64,000 nucleotides of DNA from Actinoplanes palleronii (GTDB lineage Bacteria > Actinomycetota > Actinomycetes > Mycobacteriales > Micromonosporaceae): assembly GCF_016862315.1 (NCBI RefSeq), contig NZ_BOMS01000073.1, forward strand, positions 1-64,000, written 5' to 3'. The position numbers and the translations under genes are program-made. This document shows, in pieces, positions 50,762-59,786 of the stretch (the stretch's first letter is position 1; every line of letters begins with the position of its first letter). The notes beneath the pieces are model-generated. The model did not search any database. It saw only the letters and a program-made list of their open reading frames with translations, and was not told where the DNA came from.

Positions 50762-52471
50762 GTGGCCAATCTCCCTGGAAAAGCACTTATCGGAGGTATC
50801 GCGGCGGTCCTCGTCGCCGTCGGCGGCACCGCGTACGCCGAGATCGTCTCCTCCAGCCCGGTGACCTCCCCGTCGTTCAACGGCTCGGTCTACGCGGTCG
50901 CCTACCGCGGCAGCACCGTCTACGTCGGCGGCAACTTCACCAAGGCCGTCGCCGCCGGCCGCGCGGTGGAACGCACCCGGCTGGCCGCGTTCGACTCGCG
51001 TACCGGCGCCCTGCTCGACTGGAAGCCCAGCGCCGACGCCAACGTCCGGGCTCTCGCCGTGGACGGCGACACCGTCTTCGCGGCCGGCGACTTCGACAAG
51101 GTCAACGGTGAGCCCCGGGACGCGATCGCCGGGATCGGTGCCGCCGACGGCGTGCTGACCACGATGCGGCACACCGTCCTGGGCCAGCCGAACGCGCTCA
51201 CCACCGGGAACGGCCGGGTCTACGTCGGCGGCCGGATCACCGCGGTGGACGGGGTGCCGCGGACCAACCTGGCCGCGTTCAGCACCACGACCGGCGCGCT
51301 CGACGCGTGGGCGCCGACCACCGACGACACCGTGCACGCGCTCGCCGCCACGGCCGGCCGGATCTACCTGGGCGGCAGCTTCCACCGGACCAACGGGGCG
51401 CGCTCGACGCTGCGGCTGACCGCGGTGCACCCGGTCACCGGGGTGCTCGACCCGACGTTCCTGCCGAAGCCGGTGTCCCAGGTGTTCGCGCTGGCCGCTG
51501 CGGACGACGGGGTGTACGCGGCGCTCGGCGGGCAGGGTGGGCGGGCGGTGTCGTACACGCGTACCGGGGCGATCCGCTGGACCCGGGTGTTCGACGGTGA
51601 CGCGCAGGCGATCACCGTGCTGGGCGGGACCGTCTACGTCGGCGGGCACTTCGACAAGGCCTGCACGACCACGAACAACGGGGTCAAGGGGATCTGCACG
51701 GACGGCTCGGTGCCGCGCGGCAAGCTGGCCGCCGTCGACCAGCAGGGCAACCTGCTCGACTGGGCGCCGCAGGCCAACGGTGTCGCCGGGACCCGATCCC
51801 TGGCGGCCAGCGCGGAGCTCGCGTCGGTCAGTGCGGCCGGTGACTTCACCACGGTCGGCGGGCAGCCGCGCAAGCGGTACGCGGAGTTCGGCGTGGCCGC
51901 GGCGAACCTCAAGGACGCCCCGGTCACGTCACCCGTGGTGGCCTCGTACAACTTCGACACGACCGTCGCGGACGGTACCTTCGACGACGGGTCGGGTCGG
52001 GGGCACCCGCTGCGTACCGTGCCGGGCACCGCCGCCGCGCCCACCCTGGTGGCGCACGGCACCGGGCAGGCGTTGCGCTTCCCGGGGCTGATGCTGCAGA
52101 GCGAGGCCACCCCGGATCTCACCCCCGGCACCCGGCCCCTCCGGTACGGCGCGAGCGTGCAGCTCGCCGCCCCCGAGACGTCCACCCTGCTGTCCGGCGG
52201 CCGGTACGCACTCCAGGTCGTGGCCGGCACGCCTGCCTGTGGCATCGACGCCGTCCACGTGGCGCACGGGAGGGTCCCGGTCACCGACGGCGCCTGGCAC
52301 GCCCTGGAGTGCCGCCGCTCCGATCCGGGCCTGTCCCTGTACGTCGACGACGTGCTGCAGGAAACCGTCCCGGTGCCGGCCACGCTCGCGCTGGACAGCA
52401 CCGCGCCGCTGACCGTCGGCGGCGACCAGTTCCGCGGAACGATCGACGATGTGTGGGTGCAGATCGGGTAG
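50762..52471 (+). CDS. Secreted beta-propeller-like protein with LamG-type C-terminus
   Basis: 569 residues from a GTG; the same frame is open far upstream but without a ribosome site. Signal peptide VANLPGKALIGGIAAVLVAVGGTAYAE. Repeated motifs such as VYAVAYRGSTVYVGGNFTKA, VRALAVDGDTVFAAGDFDKV, VYVGGRITAVDGVPRTNLAAF, IYLGGSFHRTNGAR form a beta-propeller (residues about 35-385). C-terminal 180 residues (VVASYNFDTTVADGTFDDGSGRGHPLR...GTIDDVWVQI) resemble a concanavalin/LamG carbohydrate-binding domain. Likely an extracellular adhesion or polysaccharide-binding protein. Confidence 0.82.
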   Translation: MANLPGKALIGGIAAVLVAVGGTAYAEIVSSSPVTSPSFNGSVYAVAYRGSTVYVGGNFTKAVAAGRAVERTRLAAFDSRTGALLDWKPSADANVRALAVDGDTVFAAGDFDKVNGEPRDAIAGIGAADGVLTTMRHTVLGQPNALTTGNGRVYVGGRITAVDGVPRTNLAAFSTTTGALDAWAPTTDDTVHALAATAGRIYLGGSFHRTNGARSTLRLTAVHPVTGVLDPTFLPKPVSQVFALAAADDGVYAALGGQGGRAVSYTRTGAIRWTRVFDGDAQAITVLGGTVYVGGHFDKACTTTNNGVKGICTDGSVPRGKLAAVDQQGNLLDWAPQANGVAGTRSLAASAELASVSAAGDFTTVGGQPRKRYAEFGVAAANLKDAPVTSPVVASYNFDTTVADGTFDDGSGRGHPLRTVPGTAAAPTLVAHGTGQALRFPGLMLQSEATPDLTPGTRPLRYGASVQLAAPETSTLLSGGRYALQVVAGTPACGIDAVHVAHGRVPVTDGAWHALECRRSDPGLSLYVDDVLQETVPVPATLALDSTAPLTVGGDQFRGTIDDVWVQIG

Positions 52472-52500
52472 GTGTCGTACCGGTCCGGTACCTTGCGCGC

Positions 52501-53130
52501 ATGCCTGAACTCGACCGCCTGCTGCAGGCCGGTTCCCGTTACGCCCACGACGACGTGACCTACGTCGTCGAGGCGCACCCGCTCGGCGACCTCTCGCTGC
52601 CCACCGGCCGGCTGGCCGCCTTCGACCCAGGCATCACCGACGAGGACGACGAGCCGTTCTCGATCACCGTCGCGCCCGGCGCCTACCCGGTGACCGCCTG
52701 GGTCGCGGTGCTCGAGAAGGAGGACCGCGAGTGGCAGCGCCGGGTCGCCGCCGTCCAGCTGACGATCCGCGACGAGCCGGTCGCCACCTGGGAGCTGGCG
52801 CTCGTCGACGGCGACGACCCGGCCGACCTGGAGGACGGCGAGTTCTTCGGCTACGCGGTGGAGACCGGCGGCGGCGCCTTCGCCGACATCACCGTGGGGC
52901 AGATCCTGGCCCGCTGGGACTCGGAGGACTTCGAGGAGGCCTTCGACCCGGACGACTTCCCGGAGGCGCCGGTCCCGGGCCACTTCGCCCAGGTCGTCGA
53001 CGAGAAGTCCGGCGCCAACCTGATCATGGTCGAGTCCGGCTGGGGCGACGGTTACTACCCGACCTACGTCGGCCTCACCGAGTCCGGCGACGTCGCCTGC
53101 TTTGTCACCGACTTCCTGGTCGTCCCTTAA
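52501..53130 (+). CDS. DUF4241-like protein
   Basis: 209 residues from ATG. PLGDLSLPTGRLAAFDPGI, FSITVAPGAYPVTAWVAV and NLIMVESGWGDGYYPTYVGLTESGDVACFVTDF match the DUF4241 family, common as a solitary or immunity-like protein in actinobacteria. Acidic. 29 bp after the propeller gene. Confidence 0.85.
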   Translation: MPELDRLLQAGSRYAHDDVTYVVEAHPLGDLSLPTGRLAAFDPGITDEDDEPFSITVAPGAYPVTAWVAVLEKEDREWQRRVAAVQLTIRDEPVATWELALVDGDDPADLEDGEFFGYAVETGGGAFADITVGQILARWDSEDFEEAFDPDDFPEAPVPGHFAQVVDEKSGANLIMVESGWGDGYYPTYVGLTESGDVACFVTDFLVVP

Positions 53131-53165
53131 CTCCCGGAAGTCCCGGCTTCCGACCGCCCTTGTCC

Positions 53166-53228
53166 GGTACGGAGACGGAGCGCCCGCCGCAGGCTACAAG
53201 CCGAGTCCCGTGGTGGCCTCGCGCCACA
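53166..53228 (+). repeat. Third copy of the 258-bp element end
   Basis: Matches the left end at 43543-43604 in the same orientation: GGAGCGCCCGCCGCAGG, CGTGGTGGCCTCGCGCCAC. About 75-80% identical by eye. A 53-bp palindrome follows 39 bp downstream, the same order and spacing as in the 43.5-kb element (40 bp). Confidence 0.85.
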
Positions 53229-53266
53229 TCCGCCCACCCCCATGCCCAGCCGCGCCCCCAGGCCCC

Positions 53267-53319
53267 GGCTGGTCCTCAGGGGTGCCTCCGGCCCGCCGAG
53301 ACACCCCTGAGCGCCAGCC
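53267..53319. repeat. 53-bp palindrome, copy 5
   Basis: GGCTGGTCCTCAGGGGTG left and CACCCCTGAGCGCCAGCC right. Good match to the family. Confidence 0.95.
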
Positions 53320-53362
53320 GGGACCTCGCTGCGGGCCGGGACCGCGGCGCGGTGCGGGTTTC

Positions 53363-53415
53363 GGCTGGTGCTGAGGGCTGTGTCCGGGGCGTTGAGGCGA
53401 CCGTGAATGCCAGCC
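53363..53415. repeat. 53-bp palindrome, copy 6 (diverged)
   Basis: GGCTGGTGCTGAGGG left and GAATGCCAGCC right; same length, several mismatches in the arms. Confidence 0.75.
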
Positions 53416-53424
53416 GGGAACGTA

Positions 53425-53460
53425 ACAGCGTGTGCCGGTCGGAGGTCCGGCACACGCTGT
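53425..53460. terminator. 14-bp stem hairpin
   Basis: ACAGCGTGTGCCGG and its exact complement, loop of 8 nt. Lies between convergent genes, 295 bp after the DUF4241 stop; no T-run. Confidence 0.6.
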
Positions 53461-53658
53461 CTTCGCGCCGCCGGGGGTGGCGGGCGGTGCTCTCCGTGCT
53501 GCCGTGACGGCTGCCGTGAGGTGGGGTTGGACCGGCCGGACGAGGCCGATGTCCTCACGGTGACCATGCAGCTCGGAATTGAAGGTCATCGTTGCAGCCA
53601 TGTTGCGTGAGTGCAACAGTTCACTTCGGATTGTTTCCGGCCGTCGCTTTTCGATCAG

Positions 53659-53787
53659 TGCCGCGCCACGCCGTGCCGCGCCGCGCCGCGCCGTGCCGCG
53701 CCGTGCCGCGCCGTGCCGCGCCGCGCCGTGCCGTGCCGTGCCATGCCGTGCCGCGCCGTGCCATGCCGTGCCGCGCCGCGCCGCACC
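53659..53787. repeat. Pentanucleotide microsatellite (CCGYG-type)
   Basis: About 26 units of 5 bp drawn from CCGTG, CCGCG, CCATG and CCACG (GCCGC/GCCGT register). Ends 2 bp before palindrome copy 7. Confidence 0.95.
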
Positions 53788-53789
53788 GG

Positions 53790-53842
53790 GGCTGGGCTTC
53801 AGGGGTGTCTCCGCAGCGCGGAGGCACCCCTGAGAGCCAGCC
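53790..53842. repeat. 53-bp palindrome, copy 7
   Basis: GGCTGGGCTTCAGGGGTG left and CACCCCTGAGAGCCAGCC right. Directly follows the microsatellite. Confidence 0.95.
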
Positions 53843-53967
53843 AAAGTCGGGAGGCGCCGCGCCGCGAGGGTGCGGGCGGGCCGCGGTGCGATGCGGTGCG
53901 GCGGGCCCGGTGCGGCGGGTCGGGTGCGAGGCGGGTCAGGTGCGAGGCGGGGCGGGCGCGGGCGGGG

Positions 53968-55398
53968 TCAGGCGCGGCGGGGGAGCCAGAGGGCGATCAC
54001 GGCGCCGACGGCGAGGATCGCGGCGCCGGTGAGGACCGCCGGGCGGGTGCCGTCGAGGAAGCTGTCGAAGCTGGAGAAGCCGCCGAGCGAGCTGAAGATC
54101 GAGGAGAGCGCCGCCACGCCGGCCGCGACGCCGAACTCGCGGATGGTGTTGTTGGTGCCCGAGGCGACGCCGTGTTCGGCGGGGTCGACACTGGCCAGCA
54201 CCATGGTGCTCACCGGGGCGAAGGTCAGGCCCATGCCGATGCCGGCCAGGACGAACGCGCCGATCAGCGACGTGTAGGACACGGTGACCGACAGGGTCAG
54301 GCCCACCCAGAGCAGGCCGGCCGCGAGGAACGCCTGGCCCGTGACGATCAGGTTGCGCTGGCCGATCCGGCTGGCGAAGAGGCCGGCCAGCGGAGCGACG
54401 AGCATCGGGGCGGCGGTCCACGGGAGGGTGCGCAGGCCGGACTGCAGCGGGCTGAGCCCCTGCACCACCTGGAAGAACTGGGCGAGCAGGAACACCGAGC
54501 CGAACGCGCCGGCCGAGAACGTCAGGGTCACCGCGTTGACCAGGCTGAAGCCCCGGTTGCGGAACAGTCGCAGCGGGAGCATCGGCGAGCTGTTGCGGGA
54601 CTGCCAGAACAGGAACCCGGCGAGCATCACGACCGCGGTGACCAGCATGACCGGCACCCGGCCGGAGGTCCAGCCGCGGTCCGGGCCGTCCACCACGCCC
54701 CAGATCAGCAGCAGCATGCCGCCGGCCGAGAGGACCAGGCCGATCGGGTCGAGCTTGCGGCCGTCACCGCGGGACTCGTCGAGCACCGTGGTCGCCAGGA
54801 TCACCGCGATCACGCCGACCGGCACGTTCAGCCAGAAGATCCAGGACCAGTGCAGGCCGTTGACGACCGCGCCGCCGACGACCGGGCCGACCGCGACGCC
54901 GAGACCGGTGATGCCACCCCAGATGCCGACCGCGGCGTTGCGCATCTGCGGTGGCACCGCCCGGGCCAGCAGGGTCAGCGCCAGCGGGGTGATCGCCGCG
55001 CCGCCCAGGCCCTGCACCGCCCGGGCCGCGGTGAGCTGCCAGGCCTCGGTGGAGAGCGCGGCGGCCGCGGAGGCGAGGGTGAAGACGACGATGCCGGCGA
55101 TGAACATCCGGCGGCGGCCGATCCGGTCACCGAACGCGGCCGCGGTGAGCAGGAACGCCGCGAACGGCAGCGTGTAGGCGTTGACGAACCACTGCAGGTC
55201 GGCGATCGAGGCGTGCAGCTCGGTGCGGATCACCGGCAGCGCCGTGCTGACCACGAGGTTGTCCAGCGACACCATGAAGGTCGGGATGCCGACGGCGGCG
55301 AGGATCGCCGCGATCGGCCGGGCGGTCCGGGTCCGCGCCCCGGCGGCGGGTCCGTCCGGCGCGAGAGAGTCGGGCTTTTCCGGTACGAGAGTGGTCAC
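53968..55398 (-). CDS. MFS transporter, EmrB/QacA (DHA2) family
   Basis: 476 residues; GTG start with GGGGGAT upstream. 14 helices; SLDNLVVSTALPVIRTELHA and GDRIGRRRMFIAGI motifs. Drug:H+ antiporter type. Divergent TetR gene lies upstream with a palindromic operator between. Confidence 0.93.
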   Translation of the reverse strand: MTTLVPEKPDSLAPDGPAAGARTRTARPIAAILAAVGIPTFMVSLDNLVVSTALPVIRTELHASIADLQWFVNAYTLPFAAFLLTAAAFGDRIGRRRMFIAGIVVFTLASAAAALSTEAWQLTAARAVQGLGGAAITPLALTLLARAVPPQMRNAAVGIWGGITGLGVAVGPVVGGAVVNGLHWSWIFWLNVPVGVIAVILATTVLDESRGDGRKLDPIGLVLSAGGMLLLIWGVVDGPDRGWTSGRVPVMLVTAVVMLAGFLFWQSRNSSPMLPLRLFRNRGFSLVNAVTLTFSAGAFGSVFLLAQFFQVVQGLSPLQSGLRTLPWTAAPMLVAPLAGLFASRIGQRNLIVTGQAFLAAGLLWVGLTLSVTVSYTSLIGAFVLAGIGMGLTFAPVSTMVLASVDPAEHGVASGTNNTIREFGVAAGVAALSSIFSSLGGFSSFDSFLDGTRPAVLTGAAILAVGAVIALWLPRRA

Positions 55399-55425
55399 GA
55401 CATCCCCCTGGAGTCCACGGAAGTT

Positions 55426-55441
55426 GTTATCCGCTGATAAC
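55426..55441. promoter_or_regulatory. TetR-type operator
   Basis: GTTATC-CGCT-GATAAC, a perfect 16-bp palindrome between the MFS and TetR genes. Additional half-sites (TGATAAC, GTTGAC-like) repeat to 55475, matching a second site. Confidence 0.8.
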
Positions 55442-55476
55442 TAAGTACGGTAAGCATCAACTGATAACATGTCAAC

Positions 55477-56040
55477 GTGACTCGGACCCGCCTCACCGCA
55501 TCGGAACGTCAGGAACAGATCGTGGCCGCCGCGATCACCGCCTTCGCGCAGGGCGGATACGCCGGCACCAGCACCGACCAGGTCGCCCGGCTGGCCGGTG
55601 TGTCACAGCCGTACGTGATCAGGATCTTCGGGTCGAAGCAGGAGCTCTTCCTGGCCACGGTGCGTCAGGCGAGCCTGCGGATCGAGGCGCTGTGGCGGGC
55701 GGCCGCCGAGCATGAGCCGACCCTCGCCGGGCTGGGTCACGCGTATCACGAGTTGCTCGCCGAGCGGGACCTGCTGACCGTGCTGCTGCACGGGTTCGCC
55801 GCCGGCGGCGACGATCCGGTGCTGGGTGACGCAGTGCGCGCCTGCTTCGGCAGTCAGTACGACCTGGTCCGGGAGCTGACCGGGGCCAGCGCCGAGGAGA
55901 CCCGGGACTTCTTCGCGATGGGCATGCTGCTCACGGTGCTCGGCGCGATGCGCGTCGTCGGCCCGGACGCGGTCGCCCAGCAGTCGTGGATGATCGACCT
56001 GCTCAGCACGCTGCCGGCCGAGGGCGACACGGCTGACTGA
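55477..56040 (+). CDS. TetR/AcrR-family regulator
   Basis: 187 residues, GTG start. HTH at about 12-55 (EQIVAAAITAFAQGGYAGTSTDQVARLAGVSQPYVIRIFGSKQELF). Divergent from the MFS pump and with a palindrome between, so it probably represses the pump. Confidence 0.92.
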   Translation: MTRTRLTASERQEQIVAAAITAFAQGGYAGTSTDQVARLAGVSQPYVIRIFGSKQELFLATVRQASLRIEALWRAAAEHEPTLAGLGHAYHELLAERDLLTVLLHGFAAGGDDPVLGDAVRACFGSQYDLVRELTGASAEETRDFFAMGMLLTVLGAMRVVGPDAVAQQSWMIDLLSTLPAEGDTAD

Positions 56041-56181
56041 CGCCGCGCCGGGGACCGCCGGCCGGGACCACCGGATCCAGCCCGGAACGGCACAGCGATC
56101 CGGTGCGGGCTGGGCGTCGCGTGGAGGCCCGGTACGGGCTGCTTGCGGTTGGTGCAGGCCGAGGTCGTACCGAACAGGGTT

Positions 56182-57048
56182 TTAGATGTTGTGTTTGAGG
56201 TAGGCCGGTTCGCGCCAGCCCAGCATGGCCTCGGTCATCCGGACCGCGTCGACGGCCGCGCGCACGTCGTGGACCCGCATGATCCGCGCGCCGCGCAGCA
56301 GGCTGAAGACGACGGTGGCCAGGGTGCCGGCCTGGCGCTCCTGCTGCGGGCGGTCCAGCGTCTCGCCGATGAAGTCCTTGTTGCTCAGCGCGGCGAGCAT
56401 CGGGTACCCGATCGCGGCGATCTCGTCGAGGCGTCGGGTCAGCTCCAGCGAGTGCAGCGTGTTCTTGTTCAGGTCGTGGCCCGGGTCGATGATGATCTGG
56501 TCGGGGCGGACGCCGCGGGACAGCGCCAGCGCGACCTTCGCCCGCAGGAACGCGGCGACCTCACCGGTCACGTCCCGGTACTGCGGGCTGGGGTGCAGGG
56601 TGCGCGGCGCGGCCAGGCTGTGGCAGATCACCAGCTGGGCGTCGGTGCCGGCGACCACCTCGGCCATCGCCGGATCGCGCAGCCCGGAGGTGTCGTTGAC
56701 GACGCCCGCGCCCCGCTTGATCACCTCGGCGGCGACCTCCGGGCGGAACGTGTCGACCGAGACCACGGCCAGCCCCTGCGCGGCCTCGACGACCGGCAAA
56801 ACCCGGTCCAGTTCCTCGGCCGCGCTCACCTCGGGACCCGGCGCGAACGGCACCCCGCCGATGTCGATCCAGTCCGCGCCGTCGGCGGCCGCGGCCCGGA
56901 CCGCCTCGGTGGCCTTCTCCAGCGCGAAGGTGCGCCCTTTGTCATGGAACGAGTCGGGGGTCCGGTTCACGATCGCCATCACGACGGCACGGCGGGAGAA
57001 ATCGAAGGTCCGGCCGCCGATGATCCGGGCGCCGCTGATGTCGCTCAC
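56182..57048 (-). CDS. FolP2-like dihydropteroate synthase homologue
   Basis: 288 residues from ATG. The TIM-barrel is clear (VVMAIVNRTPDSFHDKG near 23-39, IDIGGVPFAPGPE, VVNDTSG, IIIDPGHDLNKN, LAALSNKDFIGETL). Differences from catalytic DHPS: DSFSDGG-type loop is DSFHDKG, ESTRPG becomes VPFAPG, and the SRKxFIG loop is SNKDFIG. This is the mycobacterial FolP2 pattern (Rv1207-like), for which DHPS activity is not established. No folate operon neighbours. Standalone. Confidence 0.9.
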   Translation of the reverse strand: MSDISGARIIGGRTFDFSRRAVVMAIVNRTPDSFHDKGRTFALEKATEAVRAAAADGADWIDIGGVPFAPGPEVSAAEELDRVLPVVEAAQGLAVVSVDTFRPEVAAEVIKRGAGVVNDTSGLRDPAMAEVVAGTDAQLVICHSLAAPRTLHPSPQYRDVTGEVAAFLRAKVALALSRGVRPDQIIIDPGHDLNKNTLHSLELTRRLDEIAAIGYPMLAALSNKDFIGETLDRPQQERQAGTLATVVFSLLRGARIMRVHDVRAAVDAVRMTEAMLGWREPAYLKHNI

Positions 57049-57121
57049 AGCTCGGGACCCTAACAGCGGCCGGTCAGGGCACGTGATGGCGTCTCGGGCA
57101 GCGGCTCGCTAGCGTCTTCGC

Positions 57122-57646
57122 ATGCGCATACCGTTCGCGCGGACCTCTGCGGAAACGACCCTTTTCCTGGCGTTCCACCCGTGCCCCTGCGGCGACGGGA
57201 GTTTCCCTGGCCGGGGCCTGCCGTGGAGTGCCTCGGTGCTCGACGTGGGCCGGGAGAACACCGTCCGGTACGACTGGGCCTGCCCCGGGTGCGGCCACCC
57301 CCGGGAGTACCACTTCCGCACCCCGGGGGAGCCGGAACCGTTCCCCCGGACGGGTGACATCTTCCGGTGGGGTGACGGCTGCACGCCGTCCCAGCTGCTC
57401 GATCCGGGCCAGTGGATGCTGGTCGCCGACCGGTACGCCGCCGAGGACCTGGCGAAGGCCGCCGCCGCGCTCGACGAGGTGCTGCTCTTCGTCACCCGCC
57501 GGATGCTCGGCCGGTACGCGGTGCCCCGCTCGGCGTTCCGCACCGAGGCGGGCCGGGCGCGGTACCGGACCGGCCGGTCGGCGTTCGAGAAGCAGCGGCT
57601 GGAGAGCGCGCGGGACGGCTACCGGCGCGAGCGTTTCGGCGTTTGA
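57122..57646 (+). CDS. Zinc-ribbon-like hypothetical protein
   Basis: 174 residues from ATG. Cysteine pairs CPCGDG and CPGCGHP (residues about 21-23 and 54-57) suggest a zinc site; C-terminal half helical and basic. Family unknown. 74 bp from the folP2-like gene, divergent. Confidence 0.75.
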   Translation: MRIPFARTSAETTLFLAFHPCPCGDGSFPGRGLPWSASVLDVGRENTVRYDWACPGCGHPREYHFRTPGEPEPFPRTGDIFRWGDGCTPSQLLDPGQWMLVADRYAAEDLAKAAAALDEVLLFVTRRMLGRYAVPRSAFRTEAGRARYRTGRSAFEKQRLESARDGYRRERFGV

Positions 57647-57683
57647 GCTGATCGGGCCACCCCGGTGCTGACACTGTGAGGTG

Positions 57684-59279
57684 ATGACCGGACGCTCGTT
57701 CCGTCTGCTGGCCGATCGGCCGGTCGGCGCGAAGATCATGTTCGCGGTGCTGGTCGTCGCCGTGCTCAGCGTCGCCGACGGCCTCTTCGCGATGGGCAGC
57801 CTCGGCGCCACGAACGGCCAGGTGAAGGCGGGCTATCAGCACAGCCTGGAGCTGGAGACGATCGGGAACCTGCGGAGCGCGGTGAACCGGTCCTGGCTGG
57901 CGGCCGGCGACGACCTGCTGGCCGCCGACGCCGCCGGCCGGGCGACCGCGGCCGCCGCGCTGGCCACCGCCGAGGACCAGGTCGAGCAGTACGCCACGAA
58001 GTACCAGGCCTACCCGCTGAGCGAGGCCGCCGCGTCCGCGCTGGCCGCGTTCCGCACCGGGTGGGGTCAGTACCTGGACGTGCTCACCGGCACCCTGCTG
58101 CCGGCCGCCGGGGACCAGGTCAGGGTGAACACGATCCGGACCGAGAAGATCACCCCGCTGATGACCGAGGTGCGTACCCGGCTTACCACGCTCTCCGACC
58201 TGACCGTGCAGGCCACCGCGGAGCAGGAGACCGTCGCCGAGGACCGCTACCAGCACACCAAGTGGCGGGTGCTGATCATGCTGGTGCTCAGCGCGCTGAT
58301 CGGGGTGGCGCTCGCGGTCCTGGTCAGCCAGATGATCGTCCGGCCGCTGTCGCGCTGCGTCGGCGTGCTGGACCGGCTCCGCGACGGTGACCTGACCGCC
58401 CGCGCGCAGGTCGGCAGCCGCGACGAGGTGGGCCGGATGGCGGACGCGCTGAACCACACCGCCGAGGCGATGGACACCCTGGTCGGGCGGGTCCGGGGCA
58501 GCGCCGACGTGCTCGCCTCCGCCTCCGAGGAGCTGTCCTCGGTCTCGGCCCAGCTGTCGGTCTCCGCCGAGGAGACGTCCGCGCAGGTCAGCACGGTCTC
58601 CGAGTCGGCCGGCCGGGTCTCCGACGGCGTGCAGGCGGTCTCCGCCGGTGCCGACGAGATGGGCGTGTCGATCCGGGAGATCGCGAACAGCGCCAACGAG
58701 GCGGCCGGGGTGGCGGCCGAGGCGGCCCGTACCGCGGAGAACACCAACACCAGCGTGTCCCGGCTCGGCGAGGCGTCCGCGCAGATCAGCACGGTGGTCA
58801 AGCTGATCACCAGCATCGCCGAGCAGACCAACCTGCTGGCCCTGAACGCGACGATCGAGGCGGCCCGGGCCGGTGAGATGGGCAAGGGGTTCGCGGTGGT
58901 CGCGGCCGAGGTCAAGGACCTGGCCCAGGAGACCGCCCGGGCCACCCAGGAGATCACCGCGCAGGTGGCGTCGATCCAGTCCGAGACGGACGGGGCGGTG
59001 CACGCGATCGGGCAGATCGCGGCGGTGATCGCGACGATCAACGACTACGCGACGACGATCGCGGCGGCGGTGGAGGAGCAGACCGCGACGACCGCGGAGA
59101 TCGCCCGGAGTGTGGGGCAGGCGGCCGAGGGCTCGACCGCGATCGCCGGGACGATCGCCGGGGTGGCGCAGGCGGCGGCGCAGGTGACGGCGGGGGCGAC
59201 CGAGACGCAGCAGACCGCGGCGGATCTGGCGCGGACGGCGGCGGACCTGCAGTCGACGGTGGCGCACTACCGGACCTGA
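57684..59279 (+). CDS. Methyl-accepting chemotaxis protein
   Basis: 531 residues; ATG just after a GTG. Two membrane helices (about 17-41 and 190-211) bracket a small helical sensor (4HB_MCP-like) domain, then HAMP and the signalling hairpin with the invariant EQTNLLALNATIEAARAGEMGKGFAVVAAEVKDLA-type core (written here in parts: EQTNLLALNATIEAARAGE and GKGFAVVAAEVKDLA). Detects a chemical and controls CheA. Implies motile cells, as in zoospore-forming actinomycetes. Confidence 0.95.
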   Translation: MTGRSFRLLADRPVGAKIMFAVLVVAVLSVADGLFAMGSLGATNGQVKAGYQHSLELETIGNLRSAVNRSWLAAGDDLLAADAAGRATAAAALATAEDQVEQYATKYQAYPLSEAAASALAAFRTGWGQYLDVLTGTLLPAAGDQVRVNTIRTEKITPLMTEVRTRLTTLSDLTVQATAEQETVAEDRYQHTKWRVLIMLVLSALIGVALAVLVSQMIVRPLSRCVGVLDRLRDGDLTARAQVGSRDEVGRMADALNHTAEAMDTLVGRVRGSADVLASASEELSSVSAQLSVSAEETSAQVSTVSESAGRVSDGVQAVSAGADEMGVSIREIANSANEAAGVAAEAARTAENTNTSVSRLGEASAQISTVVKLITSIAEQTNLLALNATIEAARAGEMGKGFAVVAAEVKDLAQETARATQEITAQVASIQSETDGAVHAIGQIAAVIATINDYATTIAAAVEEQTATTAEIARSVGQAAEGSTAIAGTIAGVAQAAAQVTAGATETQQTAADLARTAADLQSTVAHYRT

Positions 59280-59291
59280 TTGACTTGCCGG

Positions 59292-59786
59292 GTGGCGGAT
59301 GTCGAGGTGCGGCTGGGCGCGGTGTCCGAGCGGGACGCGGTGGCGCTCGCGGGAGTGGTGCGGGAGCTGGTGGCCGGGGGAGCGGCGCTGGGATGGGTGG
59401 AGCCACCGCCGGTGCCGGAGGTGGTGGAGCTGCTGGCCGGGGTGACGGTGTTGGCTGTCGCTTTCTCCGGCGGCGAGGCGATCGGGTTCGGGTATTGGCG
59501 GCGTTATGAACGGCCGACCCATCGGATGAACGCAGACATCGAGAAATTGGCGATAAGTCCGAAATTTCAGGGCATGGGGGTGGGGCGGGCGGTGATGTCT
59601 GCCCTGATCGCGGCGGCTGAGGAGGCGGGGATCGAGGTGCTCACGCTCGATCTTCGCGGGGACAATGTGGGGGCGGCTGCGTTGTACGAGTCGCTGGGCT
59701 TTCGGAAATATGGCGTCCTGGAGCGCTTTGTCACTTTTGGTGCGCGTCGTTACGACAAATTACTTTATGCCCGGCACCTTGACTAG
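59292..59786 (+). CDS. GNAT-family N-acetyltransferase
   Basis: 164 residues from GTG (a TTG at 59280 is an alternative). Motif A: LAISPKFQGMGVGRAVMSALIAAA with Q/G-x-x-G acetyl-CoA loop, then LRGDNVGAAALYESLGFRKYG. Substrate unknown. The 3' end overlaps the TetR gene by 27 bp. Confidence 0.88.
   Translation: MADVEVRLGAVSERDAVALAGVVRELVAGGAALGWVEPPPVPEVVELLAGVTVLAVAFSGGEAIGFGYWRRYERPTHRMNADIEKLAISPKFQGMGVGRAVMSALIAAAEEAGIEVLTLDLRGDNVGAAALYESLGFRKYGVLERFVTFGARRYDKLLYARHLD

Larger units (their letters stand above)
53131..53967. other. 837-bp repeat-rich intergenic gap
   Basis: No credible gene. It contains one end copy of the 258-bp element, three 53-bp palindromes (two well-kept, one diverged), a terminator-like hairpin, and a pentanucleotide microsatellite. 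The 72-residue shadow frames are low-complexity. Lies between convergent genes. Confidence 0.8.

Noticed and set aside
53611..55437. 608-residue frame opposite the MFS gene
   Set aside because: Begins in the pentanucleotide array; Asp/Gln/Arg-rich with no domain; the MFS transporter is clearly coded by the other strand.
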